IMG/VR virus record: IMGVR_UViG_3300030419_000225
Coordinates: 1 to 31,497 of that record
Source: a virus
Reading direction: 5' to 3' (one strand)
DNA: 31,497 bases
In this document: positions 13,321 to 21,688 of the stretch, in pieces
Layout: each line of letters opens with the position of its first letter
How positions within the stretch are numbered: the stretch's first letter is position 1
Notes under the pieces: generated by a model
Told to the model about the DNA's origin: nothing
The model's input: only the letters and a program-made list of their open reading frames with translations
Databases searched by the model: none
Translations under genes and position numbers: made by a program

Positions 13321-13969
13321 ACTTGGAGACAAGGAATACCCTTACACCGAAGAGGGAAAAGAACAATTTAAAAAAGATAAAGCTTCTATGGGTGAACAGA
13401 TGGAAGGCATAGGTATTACTATTGAGCCTGTTAAAATGAAAGCTGAAGCTCAAGCCGAAGATATGGCACAAGAAGAAGCACAAGTTCCAGACGAACAAAT
13501 GGAAAGTGAATTTGTAGATTATGTAATCTCAGAATCGCTTGGTCCAGAAGATATGAATTATTTAGAAGAAGCGTTATCTGCTGATGATCGTTTAAGTATG
13601 ATATTTGATCAAGTAATAGAAACAGCTTCAGAGTTTTCAGGAACTGGTCCTATTGAAGGACCGGGTTCAGGAAAATCCGATTCGATACCTGCAAGGCTAT
13701 CGGACGGAGAATACGTAATGTCTGCAAAAGCGGCACAACAGATTGGTCCAGACACTCTAGATGAGGTAATGGCTCAAGCGGAAAGTGACGCAGATGCAAT
13801 TGGCAGACGTATGGTAGCCGAAGGCGGCGAACAACGAGTAGTACAGGAAACACAAAAGGAAGAAGCTAAGCTTGTGGCTCCTATTCAACAATCAACTGTT
13901 GAAAGAGAGCACTATAAGAATATGTTACTTTCTAATCCTAGACTACAGAAAGGCGCTGTTTACGGCTAA
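13313..13969 (+). CDS. Virion protein with GxGxSDSIPARLSDGE motif
   Basis: A 218-aa protein after a strong AAGGAGA ribosome site. Residues 117-145 carry G-P-G-S-G-K-S-D-S-I-P-A-R-L-S-D-G-E-Y-V followed by MSAKAAQQIG, a motif repeatedly seen in phage tail and internal virion proteins. The N-terminus (KEYPYTEEGKEQF) and an acidic Gln-rich centre are typical of the marine podovirus version that lies between portal and scaffold. It is likely a minor head or ejection protein; its precise role is unknown. Confidence 0.7.
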   Translation: MPKLGDKEYPYTEEGKEQFKKDKASMGEQMEGIGITIEPVKMKAEAQAEDMAQEEAQVPDEQMESEFVDYVISESLGPEDMNYLEEALSADDRLSMIFDQVIETASEFSGTGPIEGPGSGKSDSIPARLSDGEYVMSAKAAQQIGPDTLDEVMAQAESDADAIGRRMVAEGGEQRVVQETQKEEAKLVAPIQQSTVEREHYKNMLLSNPRLQKGAVYG

Positions 13970-13979
13970 TAAACGATAA

Positions 13980-14095
13980 AGCTACTTGCTTCGGCAACCC
14001 TTTATCACAATTATAATCCTTAGCTACTTTGCAAAGACAAACCCTTAACCGAGAAGACGTTCTTGGAATAAGCTACTTTGAAGATAGCAAACCCT
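13980..14095 (+). repeat. Three copies of a small hairpin motif in the scaffold leader
   Basis: The 142-base gap before the scaffold gene has three tandem copies at 13980-14002, 14022-14046 and 14071-14095 with the pattern AGCTACTT(T)G, a short loop, CAA(A)CCCT. In each, TTG or TTTG pairs with CAA or CAAA, so the sequence between changes while the stem is kept. A ribosome site (CGGAGG) follows the third copy. This looks like a repeated RNA-protein binding or translational control site. Confidence 0.6.
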
Positions 14096-14111
14096 AACGG
14101 AGGAACGCAAA

Positions 14112-14993
14112 ATGGCAGACGTTGATAATATACAGGAAACTGTATCGCCAGAACCCAATCCGTATAATGCGAAGAAATCGTGGCATACGGAAGAAGTTAT
14201 GCCTAAAGAAGGAATTTCTGCTGATAGTTTATTTGTTGCGCCAAAACCTGAAACACAAGAAGTTTCGGAAGGAGAAAGCGTACAACAAGAATCTCAGCCT
14301 AAAAAAGAAAATAAACCTTACTCACAGCCTAACTATAAAAAAAGATATGATGATCTTAAAAAACATTATGATTCAAAACTTAATGAGTTTAGATCTAGAG
14401 AACAAGAGTTAGCAAACAAAGTGCAACAAGCACAACCTGTTTATGAAGCTCCTAAGACTATAGAAGAACTTGAAAAGTTTAAACAAGAATATCCTGATGT
14501 TTATGAGGTCGTTGAAAGTGTAGCTCATTTACAGAGTGATAGTAAATTTAAGCAATTAGCTGATAAACTAAACTCTATTGAAGCTCGTGAAAGAGACGTT
14601 ATGAGACGTGAAGCTGAAAAAGACTTGGTTGAAAAACACCCTGACTATTCAGAGTTACGTAACAGCGATGCTTTTCATTCGTGGGCAGAGAAACAGCCTG
14701 AAGAGATACAAGATTGGATTTATAATAATCCTAATAATGCATCTCTAGCAAGCAAAGCTATTGATCTTTTTAAGATGGAATCTGGTATTACAGAACCTTC
14801 AAACCAACAGAACGCTAAGTCTAAACAAAAGGTAGATGCGTCACAGATGATATCAACTAAGACAACAACTGTTGACACTAACGAACCTAAAGTTTGGACA
14901 CAAGAGGAGATCGCGGCGCTACCTATGGATGAGTTTGATCGTCTCGAATCAGAGATAGATAAAGCTCTAGACGAAGGTAGAGTTCGTGGTTAA
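14112..14993 (+). CDS. Capsid assembly scaffolding protein
   Basis: A 293-aa hydrophilic protein directly before the major capsid gene. A disordered Pro/Glu/Gln-rich start is followed by a coiled coil at about 78-110 (KKRYDDLKKHYDSKLNEF), a helical middle (IEARERDVMRREAEKDL) and an acidic end MDEFDRLESEIDKALDEG finishing in RVRG. This composition and position are typical of scaffolds that guide procapsid assembly and then leave. Strong GGAGG ribosome site nine bases upstream. Confidence 0.85.
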   Translation: MADVDNIQETVSPEPNPYNAKKSWHTEEVMPKEGISADSLFVAPKPETQEVSEGESVQQESQPKKENKPYSQPNYKKRYDDLKKHYDSKLNEFRSREQELANKVQQAQPVYEAPKTIEELEKFKQEYPDVYEVVESVAHLQSDSKFKQLADKLNSIEARERDVMRREAEKDLVEKHPDYSELRNSDAFHSWAEKQPEEIQDWIYNNPNNASLASKAIDLFKMESGITEPSNQQNAKSKQKVDASQMISTKTTTVDTNEPKVWTQEEIAALPMDEFDRLESEIDKALDEGRVRG

Positions 14994-15025
14994 ATATTAA
15001 CCTTTAACATTTAATGGTGACTTAA

Positions 15026-16024
15026 ATGGCTTATAATCAATCAGATGCTTTATTTGAGCAGTCGACTGATGAGAACGGCAACTTTGCGAACTCCATAACT
15101 GGACAAACTAATGCATTCTTCATGCCTAAGGTTTATTCCAAGAAGGTACTTAACTTTTTTAGAAAAGCCTCAGTAGCTGAAGCAATCACTAACACCGATT
15201 ATTCTGGTGAGATTTCTAGTTTTGGAGACACGGTAAGAATCGTCAAAGAACCTACAATTACTGTTTATCAGTATGAAAGAGGTGCTGACGTGACTCAGAC
15301 TAAGTTGACCGACATGGAAGAAACCCTTACTGTTGATGTAGCAAACGCTTTCAAATTCAAAGTAGACGACATTGAGAAATCTATGTCTCACGTAAACTGG
15401 AAAGAGGTAGCATCCTCTTCTGCGGCTTACGCTCTTAAAGATGCTTTTGATGAAGGCGTTATTGCTCAATTGTTTAGTGGAGTCTCTAGCTCTTCACCTG
15501 ATCACATACTAGGTGCAGATGCGGCGGCGGCTACTCAAACAATGGGGCAACATCAAGGCGGCACTAATTCTATCGACCTTACTGGTTCTGATGGTACTGG
15601 TGCTGACCCTCTTGATGTAATGGCATTTATGGCTAGACTATTGGACGAGCAAAATGTTCCTGAAGAAGGAAGATGGTTTGTTGCTCCTCCTTCATGGTAC
15701 GAGCAACTAGCTCAGTCTAGTTCAAAACTAATGTCAGTTGACTACAACGCAGGTCAAGGTTCTCTTAGAAATGGCTTAGTATCAAGCGGAAAGCTTCGTG
15801 GTTTTGATATGTACAAATCTAATAACATTGCCGCCGCTTCTACAGCAAGCGGAAAATGTATAGCAGGACATATCTCTGCCGCCGCTACAGCACAAGCAAT
15901 CACTAACACCGAGGTCATTCGTGATCCCGATAGTTTTGGTGACATCGTTAGAGGTCTTCACGTCTATGGCGCTGATGTACTTCGTAGCGAAGCACTTGTG
16001 TCTGCTTTCTATACTATCGACTAA
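15026..16024 (+). CDS. Major capsid protein
   Basis: A 332-aa protein starting M-A-Y-N-Q-S-D-A-L-F, of the HK97-fold capsid type of T7-like and marine podoviruses. Marks are F-F-M-P-K-V-Y-S-K-K-V-L, a strand-rich SFGDTVRIVKEPTITVYQY, the long spine helix around KFKVDDIEKSM...WKEVASSSAAYALKDAFD, and the P-domain region EEGRWFVAPPSWYEQL. Ribosome site GGTGA. It follows the scaffold and is followed by a strong hairpin, as expected for the most highly expressed gene. Confidence 0.9.
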   Translation: MAYNQSDALFEQSTDENGNFANSITGQTNAFFMPKVYSKKVLNFFRKASVAEAITNTDYSGEISSFGDTVRIVKEPTITVYQYERGADVTQTKLTDMEETLTVDVANAFKFKVDDIEKSMSHVNWKEVASSSAAYALKDAFDEGVIAQLFSGVSSSSPDHILGADAAAATQTMGQHQGGTNSIDLTGSDGTGADPLDVMAFMARLLDEQNVPEEGRWFVAPPSWYEQLAQSSSKLMSVDYNAGQGSLRNGLVSSGKLRGFDMYKSNNIAAASTASGKCIAGHISAAATAQAITNTEVIRDPDSFGDIVRGLHVYGADVLRSEALVSAFYTID

Positions 16025-16046
16025 TCTTAGTTAAAGCAACCAAACG

Positions 16047-16087
16047 GTATATGGGAGGATATTCTATCGGAGTATTCCTCCCTATAC
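16047..16087 (+). terminator. Strong hairpin after the capsid gene
   Basis: GTATA (16047-16051), a bulged T, GGGAGGA (16053-16059) pair with TCCTCCC and TATAC ending at 16087. It is followed by TTAAAATTTAAAG, not a clean T-run, so it may be a partial terminator or an mRNA-stabilising/processing structure that sets the capsid message apart from the downstream genes. Confidence 0.55.
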
Positions 16088-16109
16088 TTAAAATTTAAAG
16101 GTAAAGTAA

Positions 16110-16289
16110 ATGCCACAAATATCCACAGATGCAAGACCAGTCATCTTAAAAAATAAAAAGAAGGGCAATAGAACATTAGGTTTATCCGGAAAGCACCTAA
16201 GTAAAAAAGACAAAGAATTATATAGCAAAGGTTGGGATAGAATCTTTGGTAATAAACCACAAAAAAATTATAATAGACAAAAGGGGTAA
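16110..16289 (+). CDS. Small basic protein, 59 aa
   Basis: M-P-Q-I-S-T-D-A-R-P-V-I-L-K-N-K-K-K-G, then SGKHLSKKDKELYSKGWDRIFG and a basic end. Very rich in Lys, Arg and Asn, with no membrane segment. It ends four bases before the next small gene. Small Lys-rich proteins in this place are common in marine podoviruses and may bind packaged DNA or the capsid interior; the function is unproven. AAAGGTAAAG upstream is an acceptable ribosome site. Confidence 0.7.
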   Translation: MPQISTDARPVILKNKKKGNRTLGLSGKHLSKKDKELYSKGWDRIFGNKPQKNYNRQKG

Positions 16290-16292
16290 GAC

Positions 16293-16460
16293 ATGCCAAG
16301 TCCATATATTAAAGGAGATGGAAGACCATCACCAAAACCAAAAAGAAAAATGAAAAAGCGTAAGCCTAAACTAGTACAAAAATTCGATAAGAAAAATACT
16401 AAAAAGCGTAAGATGTACGGTCATGGCGGAGAAGTAATGAAAAAAGCTAAACCCTGCTAG
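16293..16460 (+). CDS. Lys/Arg-rich small protein with GHGGEV...KPC end
   Basis: A 55-aa protein: M-P-S-P-Y-I-K-G-D-G-R-P-S-P-K-P-K-R-K-M, two RK-rich blocks, then MYGHGGEVMKKAKPC. The end resembles short marine-phage proteins with GG-E-V and a terminal A-K/R-P-C. Likely a nucleic-acid-binding or virion-associated peptide. AAGGGG nine bases before the ATG. It stops eight bases before the next start, whose AGGAG site overlaps this stop. Confidence 0.7.
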   Translation: MPSPYIKGDGRPSPKPKRKMKKRKPKLVQKFDKKNTKKRKMYGHGGEVMKKAKPC

Positions 16461-16468
16461 GAGCAATA

Positions 16469-17230
16469 GTGGCAACTACATATTTACAATTAACTAACGA
16501 ATTGCTTAGAGAAACAAATGAAGTTGTCTTAACTTCAGGAAACTTTTCAGGGGCAATAGGTATTCAACAGTTTGCAAAAGACTGTGTGAACAGAGCGTAC
16601 AATGATATTGTAAGTGCTGAACCTAGATGGTCTTTTTTAGCTACAGGCGAAAGCGGAGCAACAGATCCGTTTTATGGTAATGTATATGTTGAAACTGTAG
16701 CAGGACAACGATGGTATGAATTAAAAGCTTCTAGTTCTAGCATAACTACAGACTATGGCGCAGTAGATTGGAACGATTTTTACTTAACTACAATAGGAGT
16801 AAGCGGAGCATCTTCTCCTTATACAAGTAAAAATTTATCTTTTATGACTTTAGAAGAATGGAAAGACCATTTTAGAAGTTCTGAAAACCAAGATGATGCA
16901 GATACTCAAAACTATGGAGAGCCTAGATATGTAATTAGGAGTCCAGATGCTAGAAAATTTGGAGTAAGTCCTATACCAGATAAAGTATATAGAGTATGGT
17001 TTTATGCTTGGGACCTGCCTACAGCATTAAGTTCGCATGGAGATACAATTGTATTTCCTGATATGTATGCTCCTGTATTAATGGCAAGAGCAAGATATTA
17101 TATGTATCAATTTAAAGATAATGCACAAGCCTCTCAATTTGCTTTGGATGATTATAAAAAAGGACTTAGGTTAATGAGATCTAATTTAGCAGATCCTACA
17201 CCTAAATACATGTCTACGGATATGATCTAA
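16469..17230 (+). CDS. Tail tubular protein A-like / head-tail adaptor
   Basis: A 253-aa protein with a GTG start and an AGGAG site seven bases upstream. It begins M-A-T-T-Y-L-Q-L-T-N-E-L-L-R-E-T, then FAKDCVNRAYNDIVSAEPRW and WYELKAS, and ends with a helical PDMYAPVLMARARYYMYQFKD part. This is the pattern of T7 gp11-like tail tubular A proteins that form the ring below the portal. Position after the capsid block and before a B-like protein agrees. The next gene starts on the last base of its stop. Confidence 0.7.
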   Translation: MATTYLQLTNELLRETNEVVLTSGNFSGAIGIQQFAKDCVNRAYNDIVSAEPRWSFLATGESGATDPFYGNVYVETVAGQRWYELKASSSSITTDYGAVDWNDFYLTTIGVSGASSPYTSKNLSFMTLEEWKDHFRSSENQDDADTQNYGEPRYVIRSPDARKFGVSPIPDKVYRVWFYAWDLPTALSSHGDTIVFPDMYAPVLMARARYYMYQFKDNAQASQFALDDYKKGLRLMRSNLADPTPKYMSTDMI

Positions 17231-18867
17231 TGGCTTCTCAACCTTTTGCATTAGCGTGTGAAGGAGGACTTGATAAAAGCTCAAGCGCCTTTGAGATGTT
17301 ACGAAGACCGGGTGCGGCAACTACTTTAGAAAATTTTGAAGTAGATATTGCAGGCGGTTATCGTAGAATAAACGGATATTCATTATTTGGTGGAGACGAT
17401 GCTACTAATCCAAATGTAGATAATGATATATTTGGATTACATATTTATGCAGATGGTGTAATAGCCGCATCAGGAACTAATATATATTTTAGTAATGATG
17501 GTGTAACATGGTTATTAATTAATAGAGCAAGTGTTTCTGGTAGCGGAGATAACTATAGTACTTTTACAGGTCGTAGTACTTCAGCAAGAACTTCACAAAG
17601 TCTAGCACATATGTCAACATATGAAGGTGCTACAGAATATGGTGAAGTAGTAGTTACTGATGAAGGATCGGGAGCAAAACCTTTCTATTTTAAAATGACA
17701 GGTACTGGTTCATTAAGTAATAGAACTTATTATGCTAAAGAAATTACAGTAGACGGAACACATTATCCTAAATTTTGCACAATACATAATAGACACTTAG
17801 TAGTAGCAGGAGCCGCAACAGCACCAAATACTATTTATTATAGTGGAACAGATGATATAGATGATTTTACAAGTAGTGGTTCAGGAAGCATTACATTAGA
17901 CGATCAAGTTGTAGGACTAAAAAGCTTTCGTGATGATCTAATTATATTTTGTAAAAACAGTATATATAAATTAGTTAATATAAATAATAGTAGCACTATT
18001 GGAATAGAACCTATTACACAAAACATAGGTTGTTTAGATGGAAGAAGTATTCAAGAGATTGCAGGTGACCTTGTATTCTTAGCGCCTGATGGTATTCGTA
18101 CACTTGCAGGTACAGTAAGAATTGGTGACGTAGAACTCGGAACAGTTAGTCGATCTATACAACCTGTTATAAAAAATATAGCAGACAATATTGGAACATA
18201 TAATGTTGCAAGTATTGTAATACGAGACAAAGCACAATATCGTCTATACTATGGAGACTCTTCAACAGGAGGAGCTTCTAGAGGAATTATAGGAACTCTA
18301 AAAACAAACGACCAAGGCGTAACATCTATGCAATGGTCTGAAACAGTAGGAATAGACGCAAGTTCTGCCGCCGCTTCGGGATTTGATTCAAACGGAGTAG
18401 AAAAATATTATCATGGTGATTATGCAGGTAAAGTATATAATCACGATACTGGTGATAATCTGTTAGATGCGGCAGGGAATAAACTTAATATTTTATCTAA
18501 GTATCAAACACCAGATTTAGATTATGGTGATTTAGGAACTATAAAAACTTTAAAGTATGTTAAAGTTTCTGTAACACCAGAAGGAACAGTAGATACTAAA
18601 ATTAGAATAAGATTTGATTTTGATGATCTGGATAGTCCACAACCACCAGATTATACATTAGCAATTGCAAGTCCTTCATTGTTTGGAACAGCAACTTTTG
18701 GAACAGCAGGGGGATATACTTTTGGAGGTCAAACAGATCCGATGGTACGTCAGACAGTTGAAGGTAGTGGAAAAAGTAATTATTTTAGAATTTTTAGTAA
18801 CAATCAAAACTCCCCTTATACCATTAATGGGATTTATGTAGATTACGAACCGTCAGGGAGAGAGTAA
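17230..18867 (+). CDS. Tail tubular protein B-like / nozzle protein
   Basis: A 545-aa beta-rich protein. The start ALACEGGLDKSSSAFEML...PGAATTLENFEVDIAGGYRR is typical of podovirus tail tube B and stabilisation proteins, which start with a G-G-L segment and the L-x-N-F or N-F-E-V turn. It contains HNRHLVVAG and a propeller-like series of strands, and is smaller than T7 gp12. It would form the tail nozzle below the A-like ring. Coupled to the previous gene by TAATG and followed after two bases by the fibre gene. Confidence 0.65.
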   Translation: MASQPFALACEGGLDKSSSAFEMLRRPGAATTLENFEVDIAGGYRRINGYSLFGGDDATNPNVDNDIFGLHIYADGVIAASGTNIYFSNDGVTWLLINRASVSGSGDNYSTFTGRSTSARTSQSLAHMSTYEGATEYGEVVVTDEGSGAKPFYFKMTGTGSLSNRTYYAKEITVDGTHYPKFCTIHNRHLVVAGAATAPNTIYYSGTDDIDDFTSSGSGSITLDDQVVGLKSFRDDLIIFCKNSIYKLVNINNSSTIGIEPITQNIGCLDGRSIQEIAGDLVFLAPDGIRTLAGTVRIGDVELGTVSRSIQPVIKNIADNIGTYNVASIVIRDKAQYRLYYGDSSTGGASRGIIGTLKTNDQGVTSMQWSETVGIDASSAAASGFDSNGVEKYYHGDYAGKVYNHDTGDNLLDAAGNKLNILSKYQTPDLDYGDLGTIKTLKYVKVSVTPEGTVDTKIRIRFDFDDLDSPQPPDYTLAIASPSLFGTATFGTAGGYTFGGQTDPMVRQTVEGSGKSNYFRIFSNNQNSPYTINGIYVDYEPSGRE

Positions 18868-18869
18868 CA

Positions 18870-21671
18870 ATGGCACAAAACTATACTAGACAAAGCTCAT
18901 TTAGTGATGGCGATACCATTACTGCCGCATTGTTTAATAATGAATATGATCAATTAGTAAACGCATTTACTTATAGCTCAAGTAGTGCGTCAACTACAGG
19001 GCATAGACACGATGGAACAGCAGGACAAGGCGGTAACATTCCGCAAATAGGGGATTTAGATTTCCTTAATAAAATCGTAGTAGATGATTCTAATAATAGA
19101 TGGGGATTCTTTGTTCAAGTATCTAGCTCAGCAGTCGAACAAATTAGAATACAAGACGGAGCTATTGTTCCTGTTACAGACAATGATATTGATTTAGGTA
19201 CAAGTTCTTTAGAATTTAAAGACGCTTACTTTGATGGTACAGTAACTTCTGATGCTTTTGCCGGACCTTTAACAGGAGATGTTACAGGTAATGTTTCAGG
19301 TACTGCCGCTACAGTAACCGGAGCCGCACAAACAAATATTACTTCACTTGGAACATTAACAGCCTTAACCGTAGACAACATAGCCATTGATGGAACTACC
19401 ATAGGACATACAGGAGATACAGATCTTCTTACTTTAACAAGCGGAGTACTTACAGTAGCAGGAGAAGTAGATGCTACAAGTTTAGATATTTCGGGTGATG
19501 CAGATATTGACGGTACATTAGAAGCTGACGCATACACAGTAGACGGAACAGCTTTAAATGAATATATAGCTGATACAGTAGGAGCTATGTTCACAGGTAA
19601 TACTGAAACAAATATTACTGCAACATACCAAGATGGTGACAATACGATTGATCTAGTAGCTACTGGAACTATTTCTGCACTAAACAATCCTACAGAAAAC
19701 GAACTTGTTACAGTAGGTTCAACTACATCAGAGTTAGATGCAGAAGCAAATTTAACATTTGACGGAACTACTTTAACTACTACTGCTATTTCTGTAGATG
19801 ATCTTAGGCTTGATGGAGCTACTATAGGACATTCAAGTGATACAGATCTTATTACACTTGCAGATGGAGTAGTTACAGTAGCAGGTGAATTAGACGCTAC
19901 GACATTAGATATTTCAGGAAATGCAGATATAGATGGAACTTTAGAAGCCGATGCTTATACAGTAGACGGAACTGCATTAAACGAATATATTGCAGATACT
20001 GTAGGAGCTATGGTATCTTCTAATACAGAGACAAATATAACAGTTACCTACGAAGACGGAGACAATACGTTAGACTTTGTAATTGGAACACTTAACCAAG
20101 ACACTACAGGAACAGCAGATAATATTACAGTCTCTGCAAATAATAGCACAGACGAAACGGTATATCCTATATTTGTAGATGGAGCCACAGGATCACAAGG
20201 AGCAGAGTCTGATACAGGACTTACTTATAATCCTAGCACAGGAGTATTAACATCTACTTCATTTACAGGTAATGTAACAGGTAATGTAACAGGTAATGCG
20301 TCTGGAACTGCGGCGACTGTCACAGGTGCGGCACAAACAAACATTACAAGTCTTGGAACTCTTACAGCACTTACTGTTGATAATGTTGCAATTGATGGTG
20401 CAGTAATTGGACATACTAGTGATACAGATTTAATAACGCTGTCAAGCGGTGTAGTAACTGTTGCAGGGGAAGTAGACGCAACCAGTTTAGATATTTCAGG
20501 AGATGCCGATATTGATGGTACTCTTGAAGCAGATGCAATTACAGTTAATGGTTCAAGTTTAGCAAGTGTGATTGCAGGAACTACAGTAGCAAATGCAACA
20601 TTAGCCGCTACAGCTACAGTATCAGACAGCACAGCAAACACTAATTTTCCTATAGTTTTTCACGATGAGTCTAATGGACTACTAGATGATACAGGTGCTT
20701 TAAGATACAACCCAAGCACAGGAGAACTATTAGTTCCTAAGCTGACTGTAGCAGGCACAACTACTACGGCAGACACGGTAACGATGGAAGCGAGTAATGC
20801 AATTATTTTTGAAGGAGCAACTGCGGATTCAAATGAAACTACTCTTTCTATAGTAGATCCTACATCAGACCACACACAATACTTAGTAAACCAAGGCGGA
20901 TATATTCCAGTCTTGGCGGCGGCTACTACAACTCAAATTAGTTCAACACCAGAAGAATTAAATATTCTTGATGGTGCTACTGTTGTTGTCGGCGAAATAA
21001 ATGCTCTTGATTTAGGCTCTACTGCAATTGGTACAGCGATTGCTTCTAAAGCAGTTGTACTAGACGCTAACAAAGATTATACAGGTGTTAGAAACTTTAC
21101 AATAACTGGTGAACTAGACGGAGCTAGTTTAGATATTTCAGGCGATGCAGACATAGATGGTACAACTAATTTAGATGCTGTTGATATTGATGGAGCAGTA
21201 CAAATAGATAATACTGTTACTGTAGGTGTTGACGATACAGGATATGATGTTAAATTCTTTGGTGCTACTGCTAGTGCATATATGCTATGGGATGAATCAG
21301 AAGACGATTTAATTCTTAGTGGTGCGGCTAGAGCAGTTATTCCAGATGGACAACTAGTATTAGGAAGCACAGCAGTTTCAAGTACTGCGGCAGAATTAAA
21401 TTTATTAGATGGTGTTTCTGGACTAGTCCAAGCAGACTTTACAAAATTAGCGGCGGTAGATGCTACTGCGGCAGAGTTAAATATAATGGACGGAGGGACT
21501 GCCGCTAGTTCTACAACACTTGCAGACGCAGACAGATTAGTAGTCAACGATAATGGAACAATGAAACAAGTAGCAATGACTGACTTTGATTCAGACAGAT
21601 TTACTATTACAACTTCTGCACCAACATCAGGAAGCGGTAAAAGAACTGGTCATGTATGGTACGTTGTATAA
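18870..21671 (+). CDS. Repeat-built tail fibre protein
   Basis: A 933-aa protein after AGGGAGAG. The N-terminal 90 residues (SFSDGDTITAALFNNEYDQL, TGHRHDGTAG) are the conserved virion-attached part seen in marine podovirus fibres. The shaft has three long repeats with LTALTVDNIAIDG, IGHTGDTDLLTL, LDISGDADIDGTLEADA and NEYIADTVGAM-like blocks at about residues 158-240, 309-385 and 493-560, and shorter ones later; a beta-helical trimer is likely. The C-terminus ends SGSGKRTGHVWYVV. It probably binds the host or supports the next protein. Confidence 0.8.
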   Translation: MAQNYTRQSSFSDGDTITAALFNNEYDQLVNAFTYSSSSASTTGHRHDGTAGQGGNIPQIGDLDFLNKIVVDDSNNRWGFFVQVSSSAVEQIRIQDGAIVPVTDNDIDLGTSSLEFKDAYFDGTVTSDAFAGPLTGDVTGNVSGTAATVTGAAQTNITSLGTLTALTVDNIAIDGTTIGHTGDTDLLTLTSGVLTVAGEVDATSLDISGDADIDGTLEADAYTVDGTALNEYIADTVGAMFTGNTETNITATYQDGDNTIDLVATGTISALNNPTENELVTVGSTTSELDAEANLTFDGTTLTTTAISVDDLRLDGATIGHSSDTDLITLADGVVTVAGELDATTLDISGNADIDGTLEADAYTVDGTALNEYIADTVGAMVSSNTETNITVTYEDGDNTLDFVIGTLNQDTTGTADNITVSANNSTDETVYPIFVDGATGSQGAESDTGLTYNPSTGVLTSTSFTGNVTGNVTGNASGTAATVTGAAQTNITSLGTLTALTVDNVAIDGAVIGHTSDTDLITLSSGVVTVAGEVDATSLDISGDADIDGTLEADAITVNGSSLASVIAGTTVANATLAATATVSDSTANTNFPIVFHDESNGLLDDTGALRYNPSTGELLVPKLTVAGTTTTADTVTMEASNAIIFEGATADSNETTLSIVDPTSDHTQYLVNQGGYIPVLAAATTTQISSTPEELNILDGATVVVGEINALDLGSTAIGTAIASKAVVLDANKDYTGVRNFTITGELDGASLDISGDADIDGTTNLDAVDIDGAVQIDNTVTVGVDDTGYDVKFFGATASAYMLWDESEDDLILSGAARAVIPDGQLVLGSTAVSSTAAELNLLDGVSGLVQADFTKLAAVDATAAELNIMDGGTAASSTTLADADRLVVNDNGTMKQVAMTDFDSDRFTITTSAPTSGSGKRTGHVWYVV
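19345..20575 (+). repeat. Internal repeats of the fibre gene
   Basis: Three diverged copies of a unit of about 230 bases start near 19345, 19800 and 20350. The protein repeat is conserved while synonymous positions differ, so the copies are old and selected at protein level. A fourth fragment lies near 21113-21170. Confidence 0.7.
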
Positions 21672-21688
21672 TAGGAGAGGACTAGAAA

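Noticed and set aside
14122-14412. Plus-strand 96-codon frame in the scaffold gene
   Set aside because: Lys/Leu-rich out-of-frame shadow of the scaffold gene.
19226-21547. Several minus-strand Ser/Val-rich frames across the fibre gene
   Set aside because: Shadows caused by the repeated coding pattern; no ribosome sites.
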